This document shows, in pieces, positions 13,001 through 24,562 of a DNA stretch of 64,000 bases. Under the pieces are notes generated by a model. That model worked only from the letters and a program-made list of their open reading frames with translations. It was not told the DNA's origin and did not search any database. Source of the DNA: Phoronis australis (lineage: Eukaryota; Phoronida; Phoronidae); assembly GCA_002633005.1 (NCBI GenBank), contig NMRA01000260.1, positions 499,292 to 563,291 of the forward strand, written 5' to 3'. Both the position numbers and the translations under genes were made by a program. How positions within the stretch are numbered: the stretch's first letter is position 1; each line of letters begins with the position of its first letter.

Positions 13001-16000
13001 GCGGGACAACAGCTTTACGGGTTGGGAAGACCGGGCTGGCTGCGACATATTGTGAAAAAACTTTGATATTGCGAAATCTAGTATAAAGTACTACGGAACC
13101 ATCTTGTATGTGTAACTTATAAGGCAGAAACTTCAGCTTTATTTTGTGTACATCTGTCGGCCAATCACAGGTTGCAAGGTGCAACCAACGAACGACCTTA
13201 CATAGCTGAGTAGATTTTTTTTCATTCCATACATTCACTTAAGGTGGGTTTTCAATGCGTGCACCAAAATTTGGTAAATGCACAATTCATAGCTCTGAAC
13301 GTACCCCGTGAATTTTAGTAAAAGGTCCACATTCTCAAAACGTCGAGCCCCCCATTTTTTAGGCTGGGTGCGTGCATGTTTTCAGACCCAAAATGTGATA
13401 ATAATCGAGGCGGAACAGAGTATGAAAGTATATGCCAAAATAGTTCATGTAAGTAGGCTGTTTAGACTTTCTATGATATGTCGATCAGTCAATAACCGTT
13501 TTGTTATCCAAAATAATTCTGAGATTTTGTAGAGAATGACTCCCAGATCGACAAAATCTACAAAAGAACAATCAATTATATTTTAGAAAAGAAGCCAAAA
13601 TTCGCTGTCGCACAACGAAAATACTGGAGCCGCCCCTGGAAAGGTACATGTAAATGTATATTCATAGCAAAGCAACGGCATCCATGATACGACCAACTTT
13701 CGTTTCACAGAAATTTTCAAAATGGGATTTCAAGAATATAATTCGTTTTCGCAACTTGACTTTTCCATGAAAACAATAAAAGTGGTATTTTTATTTGTCA
13801 CCCCAAAAACAATTCCAAACGACGGTTTGGAGAACCCTAAACCATAGTACTGTAAAGTTCCATATGGATGAAACCGTCCATTTCTTGAGATTTCATTTTC
13901 CATAGTTCAAGAAATTTATACATTTTTCTAGAGTTCTATTTATCCCCAAATCCGGTGACGTACTGGTTGGGTAAATCTGTGGGTTGCGAGCAGGAAGACC
14001 TTTATTACAGTCTTAAAGGGTTAAAATGGCTATAAGAGAGAAGCATGCAGTCCCTGGGAGTGGTCATTGAGTCCAAATATTTACATGTACCGTTTGTGTT
14101 TTTGTACATTATAACTACACGATCTGTCCCAAATCACATAATATCAAACAGTACTGTCTAATTTCAACGATTTTACTATCAATAGTTGCACGATCTTTTG
14201 GGTGAAACCTTTAACAACTCGACTAGATAACTCAAGTTTACGGTATTGAGTGGTGCTGTTGAAACAACTATGGGTAAACTTTAATTAAACCTTGACCTTG
14301 ATGCACGTATGTAGGAGGGCTTTATGTAAACCGCCGTGATAAAGAATTATAACATAAGGTTCCACTCCAAAACTTGGGGATAATTAGTTACTCACAAATC
14401 TAATCCATGCTTTCACTATGAGCGTTTGGGTATTTTGTCTCTGAAATAAAAAGAGCCAATTAAATTACAAACAGCAAAACATTTTGAAACTATCACCAAA
14501 ATTGGACATCCGGCACTGGTAGATCGTGACGGCACTGTCATAATTTACTATATCGGCGTATGCCGCGCCTGGGTCAGCCGGGTCAGGCAACGTTCCCCAT
14601 TGCTTACGAGTAACAATTTCGGGCTCACAAATCAATCAGATGACTTAGCCTTTTGACCCGCTGTTAGTTAATTAAGTGCAAACATGACTGGCTGCACCAA
14701 GTTGACTTTGTACAGTAGGTCCCGTGGAGACAACCGGTTAATTGGTTTAAAAGATGGAGGTCGTACTCAAGAACAAACCAGATAACTTTGCGGGTTGACC
14801 TGGTGGAACCTACGACTAAAGTCAATCAAGTATACCCAATGTTGTGGTACCGTAGTCGTAAAATTTAATAGTCATATGTATGACCATAACATTATTCTCA
14901 CTGGCAAATTAATCATTTTAAAATACGTCAATCCAAAAATAATAACTTCGTCTTTGGTTTTGATGGCATTCAAAATAGCTGGGCAACATAGAGAACAACC
15001 AATTTACTGCCAGAAACGAACGTCTTGTATGTGAACGACGGCTACAAACTTTGCATCATAGGGAGACACGTGTAAAAAACTGCAGTCGTTAATACGCGAC
15101 ACATAGCGCAGAAAGTTGCAAAAGCTGCCCCTAAGTTTAATCGAGACATGCTTTCTTCTCTTCTATAGAAACAGGATGTGACACGGAAACTACTATGCTA
15201 ACGGTTTTGAAAGAGGAACCAGCGTCCACTCTAGTGTCAGCTGCGTGACGCTAACTATGGTTGGTGTTTCGATGCCAGTACAAACGGTCGCGTCGGATCC
15301 GCAAGAAACCTAAATGCTCTGTCAAAACACTACTGACATATTAAACAAATTTGTTTACTTTATTGCACAACACAATTCAATGTTTTAGTACAGGCTAGTT
15401 AGAGAAAGGTCTAGAGTTCAAGGCGGATTTGGGGGGCAAGGGGCCATGGCCCCCCTAAAATTCTTTCAGGTACCATTTGGCAGTACGGGCTGCGCAATGC
15501 TGACTAGCACATGCGCGCACCCAGGGGGCTCGGTTGGCGAATGCACAGTGCATAACACTTGAACAAACCCCGTTTACCGTTTTTTTAGTAATAAGGTCCA
15601 CAAACCCAAACATTTGAGACCCTACATCGAGTCCCTCATATTTTGGTCTGGGCTCGGCGCGCATGTGGTGAAATCTTTGTTATACCTGTGCCCTGACCCC
15701 CTAACTCTAAACCCTGGATCGGCTCCTGCTTTATATCAACATTTGCTATAATGCCTACCATGCAGTGCATTGACAGTTAATGGGTATACATGTATTTCTT
15801 GTACGGTTGCTGAGAAACAAATTTTGTTGGATGTAATAGTCTTTTCCTGAATTTATTATCTTTGACCAGAGCTACAAAACTTCTCAAGCAGCAATGTCTT
15901 CCTGATAAAGCTAACACCGCCAAATGAAATAACCCTTTTTGAAAAGGATTCCAATCATTAGTTAAATTAGAGGCCGGTTTTCGGCAACCCATGTGAATTT

Positions 16001-19000
16001 TACAGTTTGCCAGATGCGCCTTTTTCGGAGATCCTCATACATGTACCTCTGGTAAATGTGTGGAATGCACAGACCAAAATGCAAAATGTGGCATTTAAAA
16101 ATCAACATTAATTTAGAACAGCGGCTCTCCTTATAATCAATACTATTTCCTACACTTAGAATGCTCTGCCACTTAGTGAGTGAGATCTCGCTCCGCCAAC
16201 AGAGCGTTCGGCTGCCACAGCGAAGGTTCCGGTTATAAATCCAAACTTGGGTTGGTCGCAAAATTTACTGTTCAGTCATTGTCACTTGTAGTACTTAGCA
16301 TGTTTACTTTTTCCATTTTTAGAAAAGGGGGCAGTGTTTAAAATCCATTATTATTGATTTGGAGTTGCCCAACATTGTGTAGCTCTCCAAGGTTAGAGAT
16401 ATTTTAACATTTATTATTCTTAAAGGTATGGTTTCAGACATGACAGCTTTAAAAGCGTTTGGCGATTATGATTATTCAACAGTTTAGCAACACAGCAAAG
16501 CTTTTAGTCATAGTCATATTATAATATTGAAGTGCTCTAACAATAAAGCTTGGTCACGCACTGCATGGCAAATGACGTAATTCATTTCCTCGTGGTACAA
16601 TACGTAGATTGTGAACTAAGCAATTTCATTGCTCGTTATGAATGCCATTTCAACTCAGCTGACTCCGTGAAATAAAAACCTTGATCGCAACCAACTTGAA
16701 ATAAATGGTTGCTTGTTTCATGGTCGTGTTCGATAATCCAGTTACGCTGTACAATAAACAGGAGTTTGAAAAGTATAACAAAGCGGGTCTTGAGATTTAT
16801 TTTAACGTTTTCTACTCCGTCCCTATTCATTTTCATGTCCAGTCTCTGTAGCTTTGAAAATGAAATCAAGGTCACAAATTCGATTTCGTTTTGCTTTGCC
16901 TACATGTACAATTTGGTACAAAATATGAACAGAATATAGAGGTTCCTTCTTACGATATCGCTTCACCAACATTTCCAAATCAAAACTGTTAAAGGAGTGC
17001 GAGACACAGTTTCAATTAATCGTTCAATTTTCAAAAAATATTTTGACTTTTACGGTTTTACCTATTATGTTGCTGCAAAAAGTGTGTGGGTCACCAAACT
17101 TGTTCTTCTGTTAAAACCGTCTAAACACACGAAGGCACCTCAGGTGAAATTGAAATCCACATGGGTAACTGAAAGCCACCACTAGTTAAAGACATTTATC
17201 AAACTGTATTCATAGAAACTGGCCGTTTTTACATTTTACATAAATCTAGCAAAATACATTATCTTCATCATCTCGGGAAACTTCAAATAGGAAATATATA
17301 CAGTATAGCGAAAAAAAAAGATTTAATAGAGCCACCTGTCGGGTCTTCAAAGGTGAAGGTCACCAAATCAGTTTTCTGGTTACAACGCCTAAACACGCGG
17401 TGGTAAAAAATGATTGTGTGACCCGATGTCAATTTTTAATTAACAGCTTCAATATTTCCCGATTTATAAACTTACGCCGCCGTCAGTAATATAAGTCAGT
17501 AGTTAACATTTTACTTTAATTTGCCAATACTTCGAATTTCAACGTTTTGGCATTTACACAGAAAGCGTCGCCGTTGAATTGTTTTCTTTAATCTTTATTT
17601 TTGGTACCCTAATTTTTGCTAAGGGATAAAAACAATTTGAGTGTCACTGGCTACTTAAACAGCGTAACATGATAAACTCACCAAGCTTACGTTCACATCC
17701 CACTGTATTTTTTTGGATTGTAACAATGTAATTGTCGGCGTGAATCAACAAAAATGCGAAGTTTGTTTGTTTCATAAATTCAAATTTACCGTTTTATCTC
17801 AAATTAAGACACATAACGTCTAGTCCAGTTTTGTTAAGCCTATTCGCATGTTTATAGTGATTTCATTGTGAAATTTGGCACCGCACTATATTTGCTTGTT
17901 CAGTGTGACGTAGTTTTGACGTCTTGCACCAATCAAATGAATTTAAAATCCCAACGTTAGAAGCGATAATATTAATTATGCCACGTTTGCGAAAAACATT
18001 AATCCTAATTTCAGCTCCCCAGGAACAAACTATGGGTGCGACCGTTGTCGGAGCACAATGATTAATCTAAACACATAATTTGGCAAATATTTCGTGTTAA
18101 ATTGCCGCCCCCCTCCCCTGTGGTCACCCAAACTGGACAAAATATTCAAGACCTGCAATTTTTTTAAAATGTAATTTGACTGTGCATTTCAATTCCAATT
18201 TGTGCATCCAAATCTCGTAATATCAGTGCCATATACGTCACCGTTAATCATCCGAAGTATTTCAAGCCTCACTAACAAAACCTCAGCACACAATTAACGT
18301 TTTTCAAATTACGTAAGTTTTCGTCACGATGATTGCACCTAATATTAGGGAGTATAACTTGCACTCTGGACAGTCTTTCTTACGTACCAGTTCCGACATT
18401 TCTCGCAGCCCGATATCTAAGGTTACGTTCACAGCATCTTGGAAAGTATCTGTGGGTCGAGTTGACGTTTCATAGCCTTCCAGAATCTTCTTCGTCAATT
18501 CCTTGTCAAGAGTGTTGACACTCAAAGCCACTAAAACGGAGGGTTAAAATATTTTAACCAAGGGATTGGTTGTCAGGAAACAACACAAAGTAGACTACAT
18601 AACTGAACATTTAATGCCGTTCACCACAGATATTTGGGGTTTCAATCAACAGCACGGATCAAGTGTAATAAAGGGGCGGCAGGTAAACCTTTCTTAAACT
18701 TGGATTACCAATTCGCCGTTCTGATTTTTGGTTTGCGACATTTGTTGAACTTACTCGCTTGTGTTTCGATTAAAGCCTCGAAAAAATTGTACTACACAGT
18801 CCGTGCCCAGACGACAGGTTTTTCTTAACGACCAACGGAATAATTACAAGTATATTAAATCGTGATCAAAAGTGACAGCCAGTGCCAGGATCTTGGACGG
18901 GTACAAAAGTGTTGTCCTCGTGGGGCGCTTCGGCTTTATTGCCAACTGGGTTTCCTGGTTTTTATTTGAATTGTGATTTCTTATTCACATTTTTGCGTTA

Positions 19001-21830
19001 TAGAATTGCAACCAAAATTCGTTTTAATTCAACCGACAGCACAGGGTTTGCAAAACGTGCCCGTTTATGGGCAGGGGGTTTCCGGAATTCCCCTTTGCAT
19101 AGAGAGGGTGGGGTCAGTTGTTAGACTTAACGTTATTATTTCAGGATTTTCCAATTGATAGGTCATGAATTAAAAAAGGATATCAGGGCCAGATCCAGGA
19201 TTTTGATTTGGTCGGCAAGGCAGAGTATTAGCCAGAATTTTGTCCGTCAGACATCCGCACCCCTGAACTGTCGAATGGAATCTGGGAAATTTTTAGGGGA
19301 CCCCCTAACCCCCCTAAATCCGCTTCTGGATATTACCCAGTGCAATTGCTTAGTGAATTAAGTGTGGAGAATCATACAATCGTGTATTTGAGCACAGAGA
19401 TAGGAGCATAATTACTAAAAACTTGTGCAAATTTTCTAAACTGGCATAAGAACTTCTCTTTCCTGATACGGTCGTTGTAGTAACGCGAACTTAGTACGCA
19501 AATATGGACAAATTCAGAGGGTGATATTAGTTTATTTGCAAGGAAGGAGAGCCTGAAGCCAAAGGCCTAAGGTAACCCTGCTCGCCCGAGGTCTATATGA
19601 TCTGATATGACATAAGAATCGGTTCCTATGCGATTTATTATATTACCTCTGTCGTTCCTTTCCTCTAATTTCTATCTTTTGTTCTTACCTGCGCTGATGT
19701 ATAGACATCGTCTGCTCGTCGATTGTCAGATTTAACGATTTCTACGGTTTTGATTGGCTAGATCGCAATTAGCGACATCTGACGTCAGTGTGTCTTGAAT
19801 GAAAAATAATATTACCTGGTCAGGATTGGTTAATGTTACTGTTTATCGGAAGTCGTTGTACTGCGTTTTAGCCAATCAGTAGAGAAACGATCGATCTGCT
19901 GTGGCCAGTGGCTAAAGCCGTGTGAAATGTCAAACTCTACATGTACAAGCAGCCCACAAGTTAAGGGCGGAGCCATAAACAGTGATAATGCAACACAGAC
20001 TTCCAGCCATCTGAACTACTCTTGTTTGGCAATGACCGTGTTGAACTGCATGTTGTTTAGTATGTCTAATGGTATAGCCGGTGTAAAATACTAAGTGATA
20101 CGTAGGCACTGAGTTTTGGCGTACAACCATACTACATGTATGTGATTGCAATATCTGGCGCCCCACTGGCTGCGCATATGGAAATTGCCTGGAACAGCAA
20201 TGTAAACAGAGATTGTTTTTAAACGAATTAATGGCTAAATATACATTCCCATTAATATGAGCGCGTGTCCGAAATAAATTTTGTTATTCTTGATGTACAA
20301 GAAAGAAGAATCGCATTCTACGCACGTTGACATAATTAAAGGGTGCACAGGGCTTTAAATTAAGTTTATCGATGTCATGAAGACGATAACGAGGACGTTT
20401 TAAACTGAAGGCACAATTTTTGTGAAAGCTTTCATTTCTTCCAGTCCTGTTTACAAACTTGTAAAATTTCCTATTTCTTTCTACAAAGATACATTTCTCC
20501 CACCGAAAATTGTTCTCGTCAGGTATAAAGCAATGAGGCAAGCGGGTATCCGTAAGCAGGTGCTTGGTACTTCTCAGCGTACATGAGAATGTATTTTGTT
20601 TACTGATTACAGGTATAACCCTTTCAGTATTGAATGCTATATATTAGATTATCAATGTTAATATTTTGGTGTAGAAGATACATGTACAAGGCCATATCAG
20701 TTACAGTTAGTTCCTGCATTGATATATTCACACTGTCTGTAGGAACGGTTTATTTCTGGATTTTGCTGTAATATCGTTTAAGTTCATTCAATTTTGATTT
20801 TACATTTTATTTATTTTCTTAATGAACTTGTTGTTCAAAGACATTGAAAATATAACATGTCATATACAAACTGAGGCGACCATCAGATTTGCAATGACAT
20901 CGTATTCCTTCATATTATAAGCAGTCTGTACAAATAACATTTATTTTTCACCTCTCTGTTTATGCCGACTAAATATTTTCAACAAAAGACAACTCTTACA
21001 ATGGTTCAGCAATTGGCACGTGGCGGCTAAAAGGCCGAAAAGGAGTGAAAAACACGCAAGCATTGGACATTAGTTGAGTCCCTATTTGGAACTGGGTCTC
21101 AGGACTGTTTGTTTAGTAGCGAGGAAGTGCGGATTTGTTGACAGAATATGGTTACAGACAATAACCTACACCTCAGATAAATTATATTAAAAACATTGTC
21201 CAATCTGTTTTAAACAACAGTATACGCCAACTGTAATGCGACAAAATACCATTTTGCCGTCATGGCGTGTAATGACCCGTCATGACATTTACCACCACCA
21301 CTACCACCACAACCAGGCGTGCGTTCAGTAGACGCTAGGACCTACGCTAGGACTTAGCTAAAATCTAGTCAAAGACACGTGTTCTCATTTAAGATACACG
21401 GCAATATCTCACGTAATCTCGCGAAGTCTTGCTTTTTAGCGAGGTCCTAGAGTTAGTGAACGGGAGGCTGTACTGCTATTTTTCATTATTCTACATGTAG
21501 CTGGAGTGAACATGAATTTCAATGGCGCTCAGCCGTCATGGCAGGAAATACCGGATCATCTTGTCCGAATACAGTATATTTGGCGTGTAATTTACACCAA
21601 ATAAAACGAAAATTGAAACGAGTACCCAAATTCTCTTTAATTTCGTGATATTCTCTAATTTCATAAATTGCCTACATCGGTCTTGTATTGTTTGGGAAAA
21701 GGGAATAATATTTTAAGAAGTAAGCAATGTTGTAAGCTTAAAAGTACCAGTTAATAGGTGCATTTGGTCTTAGAGACTTACCTGTAACTAAAAGACAACA
21801 TAGCCACAACGATAGGGTTATTCGAGACAT
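3684..21830 (-). CDS. Gene A: nicotinic acetylcholine receptor-like subunit, non-alpha type
   Basis: Ten coding exons join in frame to 473 codons plus TGA: 21830-21782, 18530-18388, 14440-14396, 12769-12660, 11345-11204, 11014-10921, 9503-9367, 8011-7843, 5187-4979 and 4007-3684. All introns are GT-AG with phases matching vertebrate nAChR genes (for example 45- and 110-nt exons 3 and 4). The product has a signal peptide (1-17), loop D Trp76, loop A Tyr114, the Cys-loop C151-C165, loop B Trp172, M1 (about 238-258), M2 (265-284), M3 (about 299-317), a cytoplasmic loop of about 125 aa and M4 (about 446-468). GEK before M2 predicts a cation channel. Loop C reads YNHTDEKF where alpha subunits have YxCC, so it should act as a non-alpha, complementary subunit at the plasma membrane. 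Val replaces Leu at M2 9'. Possible N-glycosylation sites are Asn51, Asn89 and Asn214. Gene B is its divergent neighbour. Family is certain; subtype and ligand are not. Confidence 0.93.
4979..5187 (-). CDS. Gene A exon 9 (M3 and start of cytoplasmic loop)
   Basis: 209 nt. M3 includes FFAVIVTMLSVTTLLSAFVI and is followed by HVHFRGG, equivalent to the HHR motif after M3. It ends SPCQ before donor GTAAGG. Confidence 0.92.
5188..7842. other. Gene A intron 8
   Basis: 2.65 kb with no recognisable exon, RNA gene or mobile element. Short open stretches near 5429-5967 and 6418-6787 show no family resemblance. Confidence 0.5.
7843..8011 (-). CDS. Gene A exon 8 (M1-M2 pore)
   Basis: 169 nt. It encodes most of M1 (VLPSCLIAAIGMLAYILPS) and the pore helix beginning GEKIGLCVTMLVALSF. 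The residue at 9' is Val, at 2' Gly and at 20' Asp. Confidence 0.94.
8510..8700. repeat. short degenerate tandem repeat in gene A intron 7
   Basis: The motif TATAAGGGGTCCCGCTTTTTG and variants recur near 8518, 8569 and 8625, each followed by a TTGACC- or TTGGCC-like CTCC segment. Two or three diverged units of 50-60 bp. Confidence 0.45.
9367..9503 (-). CDS. Gene A exon 7 (loop C, start of M1)
   Basis: 137 nt, from ENNEWIL to RRSLYVSFNL. Loop C reads YNHTDEKFPD; the two positions of the alpha-subunit vicinal cysteines are His and Thr. It ends with donor GTGAGT. Confidence 0.92.
10013..10116. repeat. short inverted-repeat element in gene A intron 6
   Basis: The ends are imperfect reverse complements: TATGAGTTGACAGCTCACG on the left and GCATGAGCTGTCAGCTCAAC on the right. 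About 100 bp in all, a miniature element or its remnant. Confidence 0.5.
10921..11014 (-). CDS. Gene A exon 6 (second Cys-loop cysteine, loop B)
   Basis: 94 nt beginning VCHMKFGSWVF. It completes C-x13-C and supplies loop B Trp172 in the KFGSW signature. Intron 5 is only 189 bp. Confidence 0.92.
11204..11345 (-). CDS. Gene A exon 5 (first half of Cys-loop)
   Basis: 142 nt, ending FCPLDVTYFPFDKQ before donor GTAATT. It supplies the first cysteine of the Cys-loop (Cys151) and the VYWRFPTTLTS strand. Confidence 0.93.
12660..12769 (-). CDS. Gene A exon 4 (loop A)
   Basis: 110 nt. SWYDASLKWNVSDY at the start and VWLPDIVLYNR at the end are hallmark nAChR strands. It contains sequon N-V-S (Asn89) and loop A Tyr114. 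The acceptor lies at 12770-12771 and the donor is GTTCGT. Confidence 0.93.
13308..13385. repeat. partial copy of the GGCTGGGTxCGCGCATG element in gene A intron 3
   Basis: It shares the AAAAGGTCCAC and GTCGAGCCCCCCA words and ends TAGGCTGGGTGCGTGCATG, as in the element near gene A's stop codon. Only the 3' portion is present. Confidence 0.5.
14396..14440 (-). CDS. Gene A exon 3 (loop D)
   Basis: A 45-nt exon, RQNTQTLIVKAWIRF, of canonical nAChR length. Trp76 is the loop D tryptophan of the complementary agonist face. Acceptor CAG after a TTTTTATTT tract; donor GTGAGT. Confidence 0.9.
15421..15728. mobile_element. small inverted-repeat element (MITE-like) in gene A intron 2
   Basis: It begins AGGCGGATTTGGGGGGCAAG and ends GGATCGGCTCCTG, which pair imperfectly. 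Internal landmarks TACCATTTGGCA, GCTGACTAGCACATGCGCGC, AGTAATAAGGTCC and GCGCATGTG are shared in order with 36750-37062, so the two are copies of one family. No coding capacity. Confidence 0.7.
16170..16253 (+). pseudogene. degenerate tRNA-Gly-like sequence
   Basis: GAGCGTTCGGCTGCCACAGC followed by GAAGGTTCCGGTTATAAATC resembles the anticodon arm (loop CTGCCAC, as in tRNA-Gly GCC) and a mutated T arm. The 5' half pairs poorly. It is probably a tRNA-derived SINE head or pseudogene, or chance similarity. Confidence 0.25.
18388..18530 (-). CDS. Gene A exon 2 (N-terminal helix)
   Basis: 143 nt. It encodes the mature N terminus ALSVNTLDKELTKKILEGY and ends at SEL before donor GTACGT. It contains the sequon N-V-T (Asn51). 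It is nearly identical to gene B exon 2 at the protein level. Confidence 0.93.
19184..19328. mobile_element. short copy of the CAG-ended inverted-repeat family in gene A intron 1
   Basis: It starts CAGGGCCAGATCCAGGATTT and ends CCCTAAATCCGCTTCTG, whose reverse complement is CAGAAGCGGATTTAGGG. It is flanked on both sides by GATAT (19179-19183 and 19329-19333), a likely 5-bp target-site duplication. It relates to the elements at 15421, 36750 and 49434 through its ends only. Confidence 0.6.
21782..21830 (-). CDS. Gene A exon 1 (signal peptide), left-contig copy
   Basis: ATG plus 16 codons, MSRITLSLWLCCLLVT, then one base of a split Val codon and donor GTAAGT. The hydrophobic core fits a signal peptide, and the same layout starts gene B. 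This copy lies on the same contig as the other gene A exons, so I use it. Confidence 0.85.
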
Positions 21831-22006
21831 GTTCCTTTCGTCCGTTGATATCTGTGATTCTGTTGCTCAGAGTTGACCTGGGATTTGCCGCTTGTAAAAT
21901 AACCAAAGCCTTCTACGACATCATTAAATTTATATAAGACTCGCTTAAAGAATTGTGTAATAAATATGGGCTGCCGTTTTAAGCACATTAATCCTAGTTT
22001 TAATGC

Positions 22007-22023
22007 CGCCAAATCATTTGGCG
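22007..22023. promoter_or_regulatory. perfect 17-bp palindrome upstream of gene A (left copy)
   Basis: CGCCAAATCATTTGGCG has perfect 8-bp half sites around a central C. It starts 177 bp upstream of the gene A ATG. The identical word lies at 26433-26449 and 60265-60281. The half site resembles a GGCG-type (E2F-like) site; the binding factor is unknown. Confidence 0.6.
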
Positions 22024-23142
22024 TCATTGAATCTTGCCATCAATTTCCTAAAATTAAGCCAATTTTATATAAACTGAAGAGAGAGATAAAATTTTTCTGT
22101 TGGACATGTCAGTCGGCTAGAACAGCTTGTGCACAACAATTTCGAATACAAAAATGATTTTCGGTTATCTGCCCTACCTGCCTCTCGACTTATTTGTCGC
22201 ACTTTTTATGAACAACTTCATAAACATAATGTAAGTGTATAAAGGGAACCTTATTCGGGCGTTTCGTCATTCCTATTGCCGTGTCAATTCAATTGTCCGT
22301 AGATAAAATGTCCTTCTCATAAATTCTATGGTGAACGAAGATGTCATTTAGAACACGGGACACCTTGATTACTGAAGTTTTGAGACGATATCATTGTCGG
22401 GACCTGAATTATTTTGAGGAGACGACTGGGTTGAAACAATATGTACATTCAACGGTAGAAAGAATTGGTGAATGATTCTTAAGGTTGAGTGAAAAGACGT
22501 GGGCCACCATGAATTCAAGGGAAACTTTCAAAGAAATGGTATAAACGGCCATCCATAATTGACAATCAGGAACAAATGGTTACCCCATGTTAACCTTGCC
22601 TGGTGAAATTAAAGTCTTTTATAAACTAACTGTTACGGTCAATGTTCGTAACTAATATTATGAATGGGAACTTGGTTTTATTTCACCTAATAGACCTCTG
22701 GCCCACACTACAAAAGTGTAATAAATTACGATCAATAAAGTAGCGTTTAGTACAATAAGCTGACAACAGGATGTTGAGGGTTTAGAAATATTAAGTAGAG
22801 CGACGGAAAGCCATCGTGTTATATCCAGGGCAAAATGGACTGAGAAGGTTGCACGATCAAAGAAAGATTTATGCAGCATAGATTCTAGTTATTTTCCAAC
22901 CGCAAAGTTTTACGTATACATGTACAAAAGGCTTTGGAAGTGGTTTCAGATCAAGAAAAAGTACAAGACGTGACCTCGAAATTTTAGGAAAAACTTTATA
23001 AGCCTTTGACAGTTAGATTTGGAATTTCAATAAAGTTTTGTTCCATTTTATTCCAAAGACTCAATTAAGAGTTGGCTAAAACTGTTAAGTGTTGGTTAAG
23101 ACTCTTAAGTGTTGGTTAAGACTATTAAGGCCAAGCAAAAGC

Positions 23143-23229
23143 AAACCAATGACATTTAAATACATGTAGGCATTTGTGAGTTTATATATACTCACCAATG
23201 CATACACGTATTTAAATGTCACTGGTTGG
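23143..23229. repeat. hairpin in the shared intergenic region (left copy)
   Basis: Arms of about 38 bp begin CCAATGACATTTAAATAC and end GTATTTAAATGTCACTGG, with a TTATATA-type centre. The right copy is at about 27584-27670. It could be a miniature foldback element. Confidence 0.65.
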
Positions 23230-24535
23230 CAATACTTTTTAGATGGTTCTCAGCGTCCAAGTTTTTTTCGACGCGTGCGAGCTACTTAGAAAGTTCTGAC
23301 TGAATACGCTGCGGCATCTGGGTCTCGGGTCTAATCATTTTACTGGAAGCCGATATTTTGAAGTGATATAAGTGTTTTTATCTCTTAATTCTATTTTGTT
23401 ATGGCTACCATCAAAAGTTACGTTGGAAACATACAGCAGTAGTGAATTTTGTAATTGTTTCAAGTCACTGTTTCAAGCCTGTGTAATCGTGCAACTTATC
23501 AACAACTGGACCAATTAGTTATCCAATGAGATAACGTCAAATAAGTGTAAGCAGTGTTTATAAACTACTTTGCATGACATCGTTTTCCCATTCAGTGACT
23601 TAACCGGACGTAGGAGGTTCTGAGCGTGTGATAACATCTAGCTTCAGTCTTTGTTAACTGCCAAGCACACACTTTTGTCTGTTAGGACAACAAGTAGGCC
23701 ACTTCTTTACCAGGCGTATTCAGACCACGTGTGAACACAATCATAATGACGGAGTGGATTGGTGTATTCGGAAAGAATAGATTGTCGTAACTTCGGTTGC
23801 AGTTGGGCGATTTTGGCGATTCAAAAGTTATAAACATGATCAAAATTTGACGAAGATTTCAGAAATGCTATTGGTTTATGTTCAGATATGTTATAATTTA
23901 AATTTCATTTTTAACAGCACAGCCCAGTCAGGGTAGATACGATATTAGTGGAGATTAGACTAAACAATTATCGAACAAAATAGAGCTGGCCCTTCAACCA
24001 TGAATGTCAGAATTGAGTTAATCAGTCTTGTAAATAATGGCTACAGGGGTAAACTTCTCAACTTGTTGTTGGGCTATATAGTCGAACAAGTTGGGAGCAA
24101 CGGGAAAACGTCGTGATGCAAATTTGGAGTCTTGTTTTGGTTGGATAAGATTGATCCTTAGTTAGGTCTTTGCTGTATTTTTCACTTATTTTGCTGATAA
24201 ATTTTGATCATTTTCAGATTGATGACGAAGTACATGTAGGTTATGGGAAACTGAAGGTGAAAGGGAACAGTAGGTATGTGTGCTAGATTGTTGTACCAGA
24301 ACTGAGTCTTGTAAGAACACATTTGCGTGCAGCATGTCATTCGGATTTACACAGTTGTTCAGTGCTTTTGGGGAAACATTCTGTTATGAAGTGTATGACT
24401 CAATACATGTTCAGTAAAACCTTTTAATAAAAATACAAGCAAGTTGATTTGGCGTAAATTTTAAACTGAAATAATTATATATTTTTATATAGTTTTAAGA
24501 CAAGTCTATCAGTCATCGTTTTACAAAAAGAAAAG

Positions 24536-24562
24536 AGCCGCGACTATTCGGAGATCGCGGCC
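24536..24562. repeat. GC-rich short hairpin upstream of gene B
   Basis: GCCGCGA and TCGCGGC flank a 10-11 bp loop in otherwise AT-rich DNA, about 570 bp before the redundant gene B start. The right copy (about 28944-28970) has one arm base changed. Confidence 0.4.

Larger units (their letters stand above)
19545..22200. repeat. gene A 5' segment with an older paralogous copy at 57110-60480
   Basis: Long collinear similarity is visible: GCCCGAGGT near 19580 and 57133, the GCATAGCCGGTGT region near 20070 and 58713, TCTCCCACCG near 20495 and 59140, exon 1, and the upstream palindrome. The copies differ by many substitutions and indels, so the duplication is much older than the split between the two copies flanking the N at 25458. 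Confidence 0.75.

Noticed and set aside
22658-22879. Minus-strand open frame of 73 codons, longer (84) in the right copy
   Set aside because: No family resemblance, different ends in the two copies, and no partner exons. Likely chance.
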